Shown here piece by piece: positions 23,997 through 32,860 of a DNA stretch of 41,243 bases (its first letter is position 1; every line of letters starts with the position of its first letter). The position numbers and the translations under genes are program-made. The notes below the pieces were generated by a model. The model was not told the origin of the DNA. It saw nothing but the letters and a program-made list of their open reading frames with translations, and searched no databases. This stretch comes from JAJZXY01 sp046706185 (GTDB lineage Archaea; Thermoplasmatota; Thermoplasmata; Sysuiplasmatales; Sysuiplasmataceae), in NCBI GenBank assembly GCA_046706185.1, contig JBJKPR010000058.1, forward strand, positions 1 through 41,243, read 5' to 3'.

Positions 23997-25451
23997 CTAC
24001 CCCTTCATCACGCCCACCGGCACCACCCTGGCCACCATCTTCGAAAGGCCGGCCATGTGTGTTATCCTCACCACATCGTCTATGTTCTTGTACGCCCCGG
24101 GCGCTTCCTCCAGTATGCCCTCCTTTGTTGCAGATTTGAGGTAAATGCCGCTCTGTGTCATCTTCTGCCTGACATCGTTCACATTGTACTTGCGCATGGC
24201 AGCACTCCGTGACATAAGCCTTCCCGCGCCGTGGCAGGTGGAGCCAAAACTCTCTTTCACTGAGCCCGGTGCCCCCACAAGGAGATAGCTGGCGGTTCCC
24301 ATGTCGCCAGGTATGATGACCGGCTGCCCAGCATCCATGTACTTCCTCGGGACAAGCGAATGCCCCGGCGGAAGTGCCCTTGTAGCGCCCTTTCTGTGTA
24401 TATAGGCCCTTCTCCTCCTTCCATCAATGTCATACTCCTCCACCTTGGCTATGTTGTGTGCAACATCGTATACCATGTGCATCTCCATTTCCTCGGGCGT
24501 CCTTTTCATGACAGTCTTGAACGATTCCCTTATTCCGTTCAGTATCAGCTGCCTGTTTGCCCAGCCGAAGTTTGCCGCCGCGGCCATGGCTGCGAAATAA
24601 TCCTGCCCTTCCCTGGAGTGTATTGGTGCACATGCAAGCTGCCTGTCAGGAAGAGTGAAGTCGTAGCCGCCCATTCTTGCCTCCATCTCCTTGAGGTAGT
24701 CAGTGGCAACCTGGTGGCCAAGCCCCCTTGATCCGCAGTGTACTGTGACGACTATCTGGTTCTCCGCTTCGATGCCGAACTTCTTTGCTGTATCCTTGTC
24801 GAATATCTTTTCGACCCTGTCAATCTCAAGGAAGTGGTTTCCTGCCCCGAGCGTACCTATCTGCGTCCTGCCCCTCTGCTTCGCCTTGGTGCTTACCTTC
24901 GAGGCATCCGCCTGCCTGTATGTGCCGTTCTCCTCTGTGACATCAATGTCCTCTTCCCATCCGTATCCCCTGTCTATTGCCCATCTTGCTCCCTCATTAA
25001 GCACCCTGTCGATCTCGCTTCCCTTTGCACTTATATCGCTTTCTGAACCGACACCGCACGGGACCCTCTTGAACAGTTCATCGACAAGGCTTTTGACGTT
25101 GTCCTTCACATCCTCATAGGTAAGGTTCGTCCTGACCATTCTGACACCGCAGTTGATGTCAAAACCAAGACCGCCTGGAGAGATCACCCCGTCCTCCTCC
25201 GATTCGGCAATCACGCCCCCTATCGGAAAACCGTATCCCCAGTGGATGTCGGGCATTGCAAGTGCCTTTCCGAGTATGCCCGGCATGAACGCTATGTTTG
25301 CGGCCTGCTCAAGTGCATTGTCCTGCTTTATTGTTTCGAGCATCTTCTCGTCCGAGTAGATGACGGAAGAGGTGCGCATGCCCTGTTTGTATGTGCGCGG
25401 TATCTCCCATCTGAAGTCGTCTATCCTGTTGAGAGGGCCGTTCCAAGTCAC
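23997..25451 (-). CDS. rtcB: RtcB RNA ligase
   Basis: A 484-residue GTP-dependent RNA ligase that joins 2',3'-cyclic phosphate (or 3'-phosphate) and 5'-OH ends, the tRNA-splicing ligase of archaea. The manganese and catalytic residues are present: D98 and C101 in GFDINCGVRM, histidine in GAGNHFLEI, the guanylated histidine in STCHGAGRLMSRS near 405, and the conserved C-terminal VVPVGVMKG. No intein interrupts the DINCG motif, a common intein site. Translation probably starts at GTG 25451 after GGTGAG. No archease gene, the usual cofactor, is visible in the window. The methyltransferase 68 bases upstream on the same strand may share the transcript. Confidence 0.97.
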   Translation of the reverse strand: MTWNGPLNRIDDFRWEIPRTYKQGMRTSSVIYSDEKMLETIKQDNALEQAANIAFMPGILGKALAMPDIHWGYGFPIGGVIAESEEDGVISPGGLGFDINCGVRMVRTNLTYEDVKDNVKSLVDELFKRVPCGVGSESDISAKGSEIDRVLNEGARWAIDRGYGWEEDIDVTEENGTYRQADASKVSTKAKQRGRTQIGTLGAGNHFLEIDRVEKIFDKDTAKKFGIEAENQIVVTVHCGSRGLGHQVATDYLKEMEARMGGYDFTLPDRQLACAPIHSREGQDYFAAMAAAANFGWANRQLILNGIRESFKTVMKRTPEEMEMHMVYDVAHNIAKVEEYDIDGRRRRAYIHRKGATRALPPGHSLVPRKYMDAGQPVIIPGDMGTASYLLVGAPGSVKESFGSTCHGAGRLMSRSAAMRKYNVNDVRQKMTQSGIYLKSATKEGILEEAPGAYKNIDDVVRITHMAGLSKMVARVVPVGVMKG

Positions 25452-25519
25452 TGGCTCACCATGATCCCTGTCTGTCGTGCATCTTATAAAACTTTGTCTC
25501 TGCAGGCGGCAGTAGACCG

Positions 25520-26149
25520 TCAGCGGGGGAGTTTCTTTGGAATGATGGAGAACCCGCCCTCTTTCCTGCTCAATTCCACGAGCGGAGATCCGAACTTGTC
25601 AGCGAGCTTCAAAGGGGCCGGAGTCCAGAGGTAGTTGTCTATGAGTATGGCACCCCTGTCCATATGCCTCCACGCGCTTTCTATCTCAAAACGCACATGT
25701 TCCTCCGAGTGGGTGCTGTCATGGTAGAACATCTCTATTGTGCCCAGTTCGTCGAGAAGAGGGTTCAGAAGCTTCGCCGAGTCACCCAGGTGCAGGTGCC
25801 ACTTGCTCCTGAGCCTATCGGGCACAATAAAGCCCACCGGATACGTTTCGTCCTCATTTCCGTATTTTACTCCCAGGTCTATCGAGTGGAGGGTGCCGGT
25901 GCCTATTGCAGTCAGTATGACTGTTGTCGATGAGCCGGGACCGACGCCTGTTTCCACCGCATTGGCCGGCTTGAGGAGCTTCACTATGACGTACATCGCC
26001 CTTCGCTTCTCCGGCGTGAGCGCCCACAGGTCCATTCCGCGCAGCTTCGACTCAATATACCTCTCCACCCGCTCGCTCTGCTCGTAAAGCCTTGCGACTT
26101 TATCCTCGCCTACATCGAAGATACCTGCAATCCTGGAAACTGCGGACAT
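25520..26149 (-). CDS. Class I SAM-dependent methyltransferase (Methyltransf_24-like)
   Basis: A 209-residue Rossmann-fold methyltransferase. The SAM loop is AVETGVGPGSST near residue 62, followed by the acidic end of strand 2 (LHSIDLG), the aspartate of motif IV in MFYHDSTHSEEH and a downstream ILIDNYLWTP. This order matches the Methyltransf_24/cephalosporin-hydroxylase-like group, which methylates small molecules such as phenolics, sugars or lipids. The substrate is unknown. The ATG at 26149 has AAGGA immediately before it. Being upstream of rtcB by 68 bases on the same strand could be chance or an RNA-related role. Confidence 0.83.
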   Translation of the reverse strand: MSAVSRIAGIFDVGEDKVARLYEQSERVERYIESKLRGMDLWALTPEKRRAMYVIVKLLKPANAVETGVGPGSSTTVILTAIGTGTLHSIDLGVKYGNEDETYPVGFIVPDRLRSKWHLHLGDSAKLLNPLLDELGTIEMFYHDSTHSEEHVRFEIESAWRHMDRGAILIDNYLWTPAPLKLADKFGSPLVELSRKEGGFSIIPKKLPR

Positions 26150-26314
26150 TCCTTAATTCCCCCTGGGGGAGCCTGGTGTGCAGCTGGAGATAACTGTGCA
26201 ATGGTGCTTCACCTTTTCGATTCACGGAGGAGGGAGAGTATGCACCATGGCGTCAACCGGAAACTCGTGTTCCATTCCTTTCTCGAAAACACTCAGTTCG
26301 CGGCAGAATTCCCT
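26150..26314. other. Intergenic region between methyltransferase and ABC permease genes
   Basis: 165 bases. It holds a small perfect GC palindrome (CCCCC-T-GGGGG, 26159-26169) next to the methyltransferase start and, on the plus strand, GGAGGAGGGAG followed by an ATG at 26240 opening a 30-codon frame that ends at 26332. That micro-ORF has no recognisable content and is listed as a question only. Confidence 0.3.
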
Positions 26315-27169
26315 TCAGTCAAATCGCTTTGACAAAATATAGGTAATAATGACAGGAACCACCATCCATGCGATACCTATGACGCCAAGGGAAACAAGCG
26401 TGATGCCGTAGCTTGCTGGATCTATTTTGTTTCCTGACGGTCCGATAATCCCGGAAATTGCACTGCTGTTGGTGATATACATCACCAGGTTCCTGGTGTA
26501 GCCGGACGGGCTGCCGAAGTTGAAGTTGATCATTCCCTGGAGCGAAGAAAGTGAACCCAGGTTGGCATGGAACACCTCAACCAACACAATTGTTTCCACC
26601 AGGTTCCAGAGAAGCGCGAAGATGAGGTAAATGCCTATGGATATGCCAAGAACAGCAGACTGCGACTTTAGCAGGTGTGAAAACAGGTACACGAGACCGA
26701 GGAAACCAGCCCCCTCGACGAGATATGTCCATATCAGTGCCTCGATCATGTTGGCGGGTATGAACTTGTAGTAATAGCTGTACTGTCCCACGTCTATGAT
26801 GAATGTTGCAATGACGAGCGCTATCAGGATCGCAATGACGCTGGCGATGAACCTTGTTAGGACCAGTTCCCCCTTTGTCACCGGCCTGGTGACGACAGAT
26901 TCCAGCACCCCGCTCGTCCTGTCCTTTCCATAAGTAAGGTAACCCATGAAGACAGCGAGTATGGGTATCAGCACTCCGAATATTGCGTCAACAAGTGTGA
27001 AAACTCCAATGTCCGAAAGGTTCCCCCTTTCCGCCCTGGGTACAGAGGGAGAGCCGCTGCTGTAAATCGCGTACGCGAGCAGCGCGCCTATGAGTACGAT
27101 TATGCCCATCATAACTAGGACGAATTTGCTCCTGAGTGTCCTCTCAAGCTCATACAGGATGCTGTTCAT
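26315..27169 (-). CDS. ABC-2 type transporter permease
   Basis: A 284-residue membrane protein with six predicted helices and a large first extracytoplasmic loop, as in ABC-2/NosY-type permeases. The first helix follows a short cytoplasmic N terminus (YELERTLRSKFVLVMM), and a conserved coupling segment, YGKDRTSGVLESVVTRPVTKGELV, comes after helix 2. With the ATPase just upstream it forms an exporter or a membrane-remodelling ABC system; the cargo is not known. Its ATG abuts the ATPase stop (TGAATG), and GGTGG inside the ATPase end provides the ribosome binding site. Confidence 0.9.
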   Translation of the reverse strand: MNSILYELERTLRSKFVLVMMGIIVLIGALLAYAIYSSGSPSVPRAERGNLSDIGVFTLVDAIFGVLIPILAVFMGYLTYGKDRTSGVLESVVTRPVTKGELVLTRFIASVIAILIALVIATFIIDVGQYSYYYKFIPANMIEALIWTYLVEGAGFLGLVYLFSHLLKSQSAVLGISIGIYLIFALLWNLVETIVLVEVFHANLGSLSSLQGMINFNFGSPSGYTRNLVMYITNSSAISGIIGPSGNKIDPASYGITLVSLGVIGIAWMVVPVIITYILSKRFD

Positions 27170-27895
27170 TCAACCACCAATCACTTTGAAAAAGTAATCT
27201 TCCAACTTTCCATCGGTCTTGATGACATCATCTATCTTCTTCCTGTCCATAAGCTCGATAATCTTGCCCTTGTGTATGATTGCAATCCTGTCGGCAACAT
27301 TCTCAAGCTCATTCAGTATGTGAGATGAGAGCAGGACAGCTTTTCCCTTCGCCTTGAGATCCACCATAAGCTTGCGCATGAACCTTATCCCTTCGGGGTC
27401 AAGGCCGTTGAGCGTTTCATCGAAGAAGTAATTCTGCGGATCGTTCAGCATGGCAGATGCAAGCGAAAACCGCTTCTTCATTCCCTGTGAGTAGTTCCTA
27501 AGCTTCTCATTGATGCTTTCATCAAGGCTAACCTGCTCGAGCAGCTCCCTTCCCTTGCTTGTAGCCTCATCAGCCTTCATTCCGTAAAAACCGCCGTAGT
27601 AGCGCATCAGCGTCAGAGGCCTGGCATTGGGCTCAAAGTTCGGCAGCTCTGGAACCCAGCCGACATTGGCCGAGGCCTTCACTTTTTCGTGGACAATATC
27701 GTGGCCGTCTATCAGCACTGTGCCTGATGTCGGATAGATTATACCTGTCGACGCCCTGATGGTTGTCGATTTCCCTGCGCCGTTAAGACCGGCGAACCCC
27801 ATTATCTCTCCATTGTTTATAGTCAGTGAAACAGAATTTACCGCTGGTCTGCCGTTCCTTGTGAAGATCTTTGTGAGATCCTTTATCTCTATCAC
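27170..27895 (-). CDS. ABC transporter ATP-binding protein
   Basis: A 241-residue nucleotide-binding subunit. Walker A is GLNGAGKST (36-44), the Q-loop region is WVPELPNFEP, the signature is YSQGMKKR near 138 (canonical LSGGQ replaced by YSQGM, common in ABC-2 exporters), Walker B ends in YFFDETLNGLDPEG with the catalytic Glu kept and the usual Pro changed to Thr, and the switch His is in SSHILNE. It energises the permease encoded directly downstream. Translation starts at GTG 27895 without a ribosome binding site; a TATA box 27-28 bases upstream points to a leaderless message. Confidence 0.94.
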   Translation of the reverse strand: MIEIKDLTKIFTRNGRPAVNSVSLTINNGEIMGFAGLNGAGKSTTIRASTGIIYPTSGTVLIDGHDIVHEKVKASANVGWVPELPNFEPNARPLTLMRYYGGFYGMKADEATSKGRELLEQVSLDESINEKLRNYSQGMKKRFSLASAMLNDPQNYFFDETLNGLDPEGIRFMRKLMVDLKAKGKAVLLSSHILNELENVADRIAIIHKGKIIELMDRKKIDDVIKTDGKLEDYFFKVIGG

Positions 27896-27917
27896 GGCTT
27901 TTTGCTAAGCTCTCCCT

Positions 27918-27927
27918 GTATTAATAC
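27918..27927 (-). promoter_or_regulatory. TATA-like box of the ABC operon
   Basis: The palindromic GTATTAATAC is centred about 27 bases upstream of the GTG at 27895. This spacing predicts that transcription starts at the start codon. Confidence 0.5.
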
Positions 27928-28011
27928 AAGACACTCCAGAAACCCTGGATCAGGCAGACGGTCTGTCCATTATGTAACTTTTTATCAACCTGTCCAGTCC
28001 AGTGCGCCGCA

Positions 28012-29778
28012 TCACAGTATCTGCATGTACTCGGTGTAGCGTGTGGGGTCCTTCACCTTTTCATAGTCAAGCCCGTCCTTCCACTTTGCATATGACCAGA
28101 CCTCGTACGTCCTCTTCTCGGCCGGCGTTGCCTTCTCCCTCTGCTTCACCGTCAGTTTTGACGGCCTGTTTCCCGTCTTCACTGATACCTCCTTCATCAG
28201 CCCTTCCCTTGAAACAAGGACAACCGCAGTCTCCCCCGGCTTCAGCTCAGATATCCTTGCTTTGAGTTCGTCACCTTTTGCCCTGAGGCCGTTTATGGCG
28301 AGGATCTCATCCCTGGGGAAAAGGCCCGCCTGCGCACCAGCGCCACCCTCTATGACGGAGGATACCACACTCTTGTTGTCGCGTGACATCATGATGTGAA
28401 AGCAGCCTTTGCCGCTCTCGTCCTCCTTCTCGAACCTCAGTCCTGCGAGGGCGAGGTGCTTCTCAAACGGAAGGTCGCCCCTTCCTGCGATGTTTCTGCC
28501 GTAGAACTCCCCGATGTCCCTTCCGCTCACTGTCCTGCACGCCTCCCTGAAGTCTTCTTCCGTGAACCCTTTGCCCTTGCTGTAAGTTGTCCTGTACAGC
28601 AGGCGCATCACGTCGTCAAGCCTCTTCCTTCCTCCTGTCTCCGAGATTATGAACAGGTCGAGAAGCATGCCTATGAGCGATCCCTTGTTGTAATATGAGA
28701 CAACAGAGTTGATGGTGTTCTCGTTCCGCCTGTAGAATTTTATCCATGTGTCAAAACTCGACTCTTCAGCGCTCTGGTAATTCCTGCCAGGAGTGTTTCT
28801 GAACACCTCCATCTCCCTGGCAAGAGCCCTCAGAAACTCTGCTGGCGAAGATATCTTCGCCTTTCTTATCGCTGTCAGCTCGAAGTACGATGTGAACCCC
28901 TCCGACACCCAGAGAAGCTTCGTATAGTTCTCCTTGGAGTAGTCGAACGGCCCAAGGGGGGTGGGCCTGAGCCTCTTCACATTCCACAGGTGGAAGAATT
29001 CGTGCGAAAAGAGCTCTAGGTTCGCCAGGTAATCAGCCCGTTCAGAGAAGACGAACGGGTCTGATATGCAGTGGGTGGAGTTGAGGTGCTCCAGCCCACC
29101 TCCAGCCTTCGGTATCATCTGGTAGATGAAGACGTAGCGCGAGTATGGCACATCCTTCATTATGGATATTTCAGAAGCAACTATCTTTTTCAGGTCCGAG
29201 AGGAATTTCTCCCTCTCTATGTTTCCCTTGCCGTAAAGCGCAACTTCATGCTCCTTTCCTGCAACCTCAAACCTGTGCACCTCATGGTTGCCCACCTCTA
29301 TCGGGGAGTCTATGAGTATATCGTAGTTGTCTGCCCTGAACGTCCACTTCCCTGTCTGCTGCAGGCCGGTGGACACCCTCTCCCAGCCATCGCGAGGGAC
29401 TATCTCCACAGACGATGGAAGCCCTTCCTTTCCCCTGATGTAGAGGAACGCACCTGCCCCGTTTATTGTCATTCTCTCAGAATCTATGAAGCATGCGTGT
29501 ACATTGACCGAGTGCGCATGCACCCTGTACTTGACGGTTGCCTTCCCGCCGTCGCCGCGCAGCAGCCATGTGCTCTTGTCCTTCTTCTGCACCTTCCTTG
29601 TCCTTCCGCCGGGGCCGTATGCGCTCAGGTCAACAACACTGCCCGGATAGTCTACAATGTCGTAGGAACCGGGTGTCCACACAGGCATGCACAGCTCCAC
29701 TTCACCTTTGCCTGCTTCGAACGTCATCTCAACGTCGAGGCAGTTCAGCGTCGCATCTCGTGCATCAATCCTGTACAT
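28012..29778 (-). CDS. M61-family metallopeptidase with C-terminal PDZ domain
   Basis: A 588-residue glycyl-aminopeptidase-like protease. The N-terminal beta domain (to about 165) leads into a thermolysin-like catalytic domain with HEFFH in FSHEFFHLWNVKRL (zinc histidines, catalytic Glu) and the third ligand Glu in WVSEGFTSYFE. A PDZ domain near the C terminus (GAGAQAGLFPRDEILAINGL) binds substrate tails. There is no signal peptide, so it is probably cytoplasmic and trims peptides. The start is uncertain: ATG 29778 follows AGAGGAAATC and begins with MYRID as other M61 proteins do; ATG 29793 and GTG 29802 are five and eight codons upstream. It is the last gene of a possible purD-translin-M61 unit. 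Confidence 0.92.
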   Translation of the reverse strand: MYRIDARDATLNCLDVEMTFEAGKGEVELCMPVWTPGSYDIVDYPGSVVDLSAYGPGGRTRKVQKKDKSTWLLRGDGGKATVKYRVHAHSVNVHACFIDSERMTINGAGAFLYIRGKEGLPSSVEIVPRDGWERVSTGLQQTGKWTFRADNYDILIDSPIEVGNHEVHRFEVAGKEHEVALYGKGNIEREKFLSDLKKIVASEISIMKDVPYSRYVFIYQMIPKAGGGLEHLNSTHCISDPFVFSERADYLANLELFSHEFFHLWNVKRLRPTPLGPFDYSKENYTKLLWVSEGFTSYFELTAIRKAKISSPAEFLRALAREMEVFRNTPGRNYQSAEESSFDTWIKFYRRNENTINSVVSYYNKGSLIGMLLDLFIISETGGRKRLDDVMRLLYRTTYSKGKGFTEEDFREACRTVSGRDIGEFYGRNIAGRGDLPFEKHLALAGLRFEKEDESGKGCFHIMMSRDNKSVVSSVIEGGAGAQAGLFPRDEILAINGLRAKGDELKARISELKPGETAVVLVSREGLMKEVSVKTGNRPSKLTVKQREKATPAEKRTYEVWSYAKWKDGLDYEKVKDPTRYTEYMQIL

Positions 29779-29845
29779 GATTTCCTCTGTCATCGATAAC
29801 ACTGCCTGTCAGTCAGTTGTTGAGGGAGGCGGAATGCTTCTTTCC

Positions 29846-30454
29846 TTATCTCTTTGTCGGATGGGATGCAATTGTGACTGCCAGCTCTCCCCTCGTCCTG
29901 TCCAGCAGAGAGCGTGCTATATCCTGCTTCCTCCTGATCTCCACCACCTTGCTCGGAAAATGCAGCTTGGAGATGGCCAGATACAGTCTTTCCATCTCGG
30001 AGACCCACTTCGATGCCTCACGCACTTTGCCCTTTATCATTCCATCAAGAGCCATCCTCCTGAGCTCGCCGATCAGGTCCGCGAGTCCAAGCACGTATGT
30101 TGACGAATCAACCTTGAGCTGGTGCGGCATCGGCATGCTTCCTCCTTCTACCGCGGCCCTGAGGAGTGTGGCTTCCACATACTCCTGCATTGCGTCCTCG
30201 ACAAAGCCGCTGTAGTACACTTCATGGTGCTCGTTCAAGAGTGTGTTGACTTCTGTTACCCTGGCCTTCAGCTCCCTGAACCCCTCCACTATCGCTTTCC
30301 TGCCCCTGTGCTGGTGGAGAGAGTAAATCATGTCAGACGAAAGCCTCACTATCTGCCTGCATGTCTTCATTGCAATCTCCCTGAGTTCGTCCTTCTCCTC
30401 CAGGTCCTTTTCCACTTCCTCGACAACCCTGTCCAGATTTTCGAACACTGTCAT
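29846..30454 (-). CDS. Translin-family protein
   Basis: A 202-residue all-helical protein of the translin/TRAX family. The signature YVLGLADLIGELRRMALDG is the conserved C-terminal helix region, and the acidic helix VEDAMQEYVEATLL carries the Glu residues that in TRAX and archaeal translins form the RNase site (E-x2-E plus a later acidic residue). Family members assemble into octameric baskets that bind and cut single-stranded RNA or tRNA fragments. Its ATG at 30454 overlaps the purD TGA by four bases (ATGA), so it is co-translated with purD; the longer open frame upstream is only purD read in another phase. No link between purine synthesis and translin is known to me. Confidence 0.88.
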   Translation of the reverse strand: MTVFENLDRVVEEVEKDLEEKDELREIAMKTCRQIVRLSSDMIYSLHQHRGRKAIVEGFRELKARVTEVNTLLNEHHEVYYSGFVEDAMQEYVEATLLRAAVEGGSMPMPHQLKVDSSTYVLGLADLIGELRRMALDGMIKGKVREASKWVSEMERLYLAISKLHFPSKVVEIRRKQDIARSLLDRTRGELAVTIASHPTKR

Positions 30455-31788
30455 TGTGCGGCACCTCTGCTCCTGTGGAGCGAAACACCCGCGGCCTTCT
30501 TCCGCTCCATTTCCTCCCTCGTCCCGATATCTTTCCTTGTATAGACAAGGCCGCTGATAAACTGTCCGGCACGCTCTATCATGGCGGAGGCTTCCCACGG
30601 TTCCTCATGCTTCGCAAGGAGTGCAAATGATCTCGATGTGGTTGTCGTAAGCAGCCCTCCCTGAGCATTTACGGAACCGTAGTAGAGCCTGACGCCCTCC
30701 TGTGTTATTTTTTTCTCATCCAGGGCCAGCTCCGAGCCCTTGATCGGCTTATCGCCGTACCCGTGCGGCACATAGTAGCGGCATACGGTGCTCACCTTCT
30801 CGAACGACAGCCCGCCTTTCAGCTCCCCCTCAGATGCCGAATACAGTGCAGATGTAAGGTCTCCCTGCGTTACGGCCAGTACGTTCATGGACTCAGGGTC
30901 TGCAAACCTCGCGTTAAACTCTATCAGCCTGACACCGTCGGCTGTGAGCATGAACCCACCGTACAGGACTCCCCTGAACTCCCTTCCCTCCTGTTTCATG
31001 GCAGCTATGGTCCTCTGCATTATGTACAGCGCCTGCTCCCTGTCACTCTCGTTTACAAACGGCAGAAGACCGTCCCGGAGGGAATATGAGCCCATGCCGC
31101 CGGTGTTTGGTCCCGTATCGCCTTCAAATGCCCTCTTGTGGTCCTGCGCCAGGGGGAATGCCAGAAGCCTCCTGCCGTCGGAAACCGCCTGAAGGCTGAA
31201 CTCCTCCCCCCTGAGCCTCTCCTCGATAACAACCGTACGCCCCCCGCCGATGCCGTGTCTGAACACATCCTCCACATAGGCTTTTGCTTCACCGTTAGTC
31301 TTCAGCTGTTCGCCTACAACCTTCACTCCCTTTCCGCCTGTCAGGCCGCTTGGTTTCACAACAACATCGTAGTCGCACCTGTCGATGTGGGCCTTGGCAC
31401 CGGCTGCATTGTCGAACGAAGCGTATCTCGGGTTTGCTTCTATGCCGTACTTTTCCATCAGCTGCCTTGAGAATGATTTGGACGATTCTATCTCCGCCGC
31501 CTTTCTCGTTGGTCCGAAGCAGGCTATTCCGCTCTTTGCCATCTCGTCGCATATTCCGGCTTCAAGAGGGTCTTCCGGTCCTATGACTGCAAATTCAGCT
31601 CCTGCCTGCTTTGCGAACGCAACAACCTTGTCGACTTCCGTCTCAGGCGAAATCAGCGTTCCTTCAGACAGTCGCTCTATTCCCGGGTTCCTGTTCTTCA
31701 TGACGCTGAAGATCCTGTTCCCTTCAGAGCCTAGCCTCTCCGCCAGTATGTGCTCTCTGCAGCCGCCTCCAACTACGAGTATTTTCAT
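30451..31788 (-). CDS. purD: Phosphoribosylamine-glycine ligase
   Basis: A 445-residue GAR synthetase, second step of purine synthesis, joining glycine to phosphoribosylamine with ATP. ATP-grasp features are clear: N-terminal VVGGGCREH, the dinucleotide-loop segment VIGPEDPLEAGI, KPSGLTGGKGVKVV in the ATP-binding subdomain, EERLRGEEFSL, the GDTGPNTGGMGSYS loop and a metal site in IEFNARFADPES. Length is normal. The ATG at 31788 directly precedes MKILVVGGG; a GTG two codons upstream is possible. No other pur gene is nearby. The following translin-family gene is coupled by an ATGA overlap. Confidence 0.96.
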   Translation of the reverse strand: MKILVVGGGCREHILAERLGSEGNRIFSVMKNRNPGIERLSEGTLISPETEVDKVVAFAKQAGAEFAVIGPEDPLEAGICDEMAKSGIACFGPTRKAAEIESSKSFSRQLMEKYGIEANPRYASFDNAAGAKAHIDRCDYDVVVKPSGLTGGKGVKVVGEQLKTNGEAKAYVEDVFRHGIGGGRTVVIEERLRGEEFSLQAVSDGRRLLAFPLAQDHKRAFEGDTGPNTGGMGSYSLRDGLLPFVNESDREQALYIMQRTIAAMKQEGREFRGVLYGGFMLTADGVRLIEFNARFADPESMNVLAVTQGDLTSALYSASEGELKGGLSFEKVSTVCRYYVPHGYGDKPIKGSELALDEKKITQEGVRLYYGSVNAQGGLLTTTTSRSFALLAKHEEPWEASAMIERAGQFISGLVYTRKDIGTREEMERKKAAGVSLHRSRGAAQ

Positions 31789-31964
31789 CGACACACCATG
31801 CCCCGATGCTTACAGTCGGGAATTTCAAAGCTCTGGAACGAATATGCAGCTGCCTTATATCTAAAGGCACTCGCCCGCTCCGTCCGCCATCCTGCAGACC
31901 TGCCCCGAGTGCATTTTCTGGAAGGGTCGCAGGTGCCACCCGGTCTCTCCCGCTCGCGGACAAA

Positions 31965-31971
31965 TATTTAT
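31965..31971 (+). promoter_or_regulatory. TATA-like box of the EamA transporter gene
   Basis: TATTTAT, inside AAATATTTATTG, is centred 29 bases before the ATG at 31997, consistent with a leaderless or nearly leaderless message. The rest of the 208-base divergent spacer (31789-31996) also has AT-rich stretches on the minus strand near 31826-31834 and 31855-31866 that could serve purD. Confidence 0.45.
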
Positions 31972-31996
31972 TGACGAATGCAGAACACGTCAGGAG

Positions 31997-32860
31997 ATGG
32001 ACAGAGATAGAGCAAGGGCTGTCGCCCTGACACTTGCTGCCGCTTCCCTCTGGGGCACATCCTTTCCCGTGATCAAGGTAGGACTGAGCGAGGCAAATCC
32101 AGCTGTGTTCCTCTTCTTCAGGTTCCTGATCGCGACAGCTGTCCTCCTCTTCATGTTTCTTTCATCTCATCTTGACAGGAAGCTGTTCTTTGACAGAAAA
32201 CTTGTCCTGCTGGGCTTCCTTTTCTCTCTTTCCTTCTTCTTCCAGTACGTGGGACAGACAGGCACGGAGGCAGGGCAGGCAGCCGTCCTGCTCAATACGA
32301 CACCCATAATCGTTCCGCTGATGTCCTACTTCTTCATCAGCGAAAGGCTGGGCACGAGGCGTTATTCGGCGGCTGGCTTAGGTATGGTCGGTGTCGTTTT
32401 CATGTCAGGCATACTCTCACCTTCAGGGGGAGGGTCAACAACTGTTGGAGTTGTCGAAATGCTGATTTCGGCGCTTGCCACATCCGCGTATATCATAGGG
32501 ACAAAGAAGCTCTCAACCAAGATCCGTCCCATGGAGTTCTACCCTCCTGTGTTCCTGTACGGGACCGCGTTCATGTTCCTGTATACGCTACCTTTCGGAA
32601 ACGGTTATGTGTCGATATGGGGGAACCCCCTTTCAGTGAGCTCAATACTCTACCTTTCAATTGCCTGCTCCATCCTTCCTTTCTTTCTATGGTACTGGGG
32701 GCTGCAGCACCTCAGCGCAACTGCCTCCTCTGTCGTCACACTGTTCGAACCGGTAGTCGCAATCATCGTATCTGTCATTTTCATAAGCGAACCGTTCGGG
32801 CTGATGCAGCTTGTCGGCACAGCTCTCATATTCGCAGCCATAGTAGTCATAAGCGGATGA
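31997..32860 (+). CDS. EamA/DMT-family transporter
   Basis: A 287-residue integral membrane protein with ten hydrophobic segments made of two EamA repeats. The first starts at LAAASLWGTSFPVIK, the family's N-terminal signature, and ends near SGILSPSG; the second begins at MLISALATSAYIIGTKKLS and ends with the typical EPVVAIIVSVIFISEPFG...ALIFAAIVVIS. It should export a metabolite such as an amino acid or nucleotide precursor, but DMT substrates vary widely. It is convergent with the YgjP-type gene, the stops being directly adjacent. Confidence 0.93.
   Translation: MDRDRARAVALTLAAASLWGTSFPVIKVGLSEANPAVFLFFRFLIATAVLLFMFLSSHLDRKLFFDRKLVLLGFLFSLSFFFQYVGQTGTEAGQAAVLLNTTPIIVPLMSYFFISERLGTRRYSAAGLGMVGVVFMSGILSPSGGGSTTVGVVEMLISALATSAYIIGTKKLSTKIRPMEFYPPVFLYGTAFMFLYTLPFGNGYVSIWGNPLSVSSILYLSIACSILPFFLWYWGLQHLSATASSVVTLFEPVVAIIVSVIFISEPFGLMQLVGTALIFAAIVVISG

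Noticed and set aside
24900..25200. Possible intein in RtcB
   Set aside because: RtcB genes often carry inteins at the catalytic Cys, but here the DINCG region is continuous and the protein has normal length.
29071..29799. 242-codon plus-strand frame opposite the M61 peptidase
   Set aside because: Antisense of a gene with a complete zinc site and PDZ domain; no own motif.
30455..30598. N-terminal extension of the translin-family protein
   Set aside because: This part is the purD 3' end read in another phase; the ATG at 30454 with ATGA overlap is the natural start.
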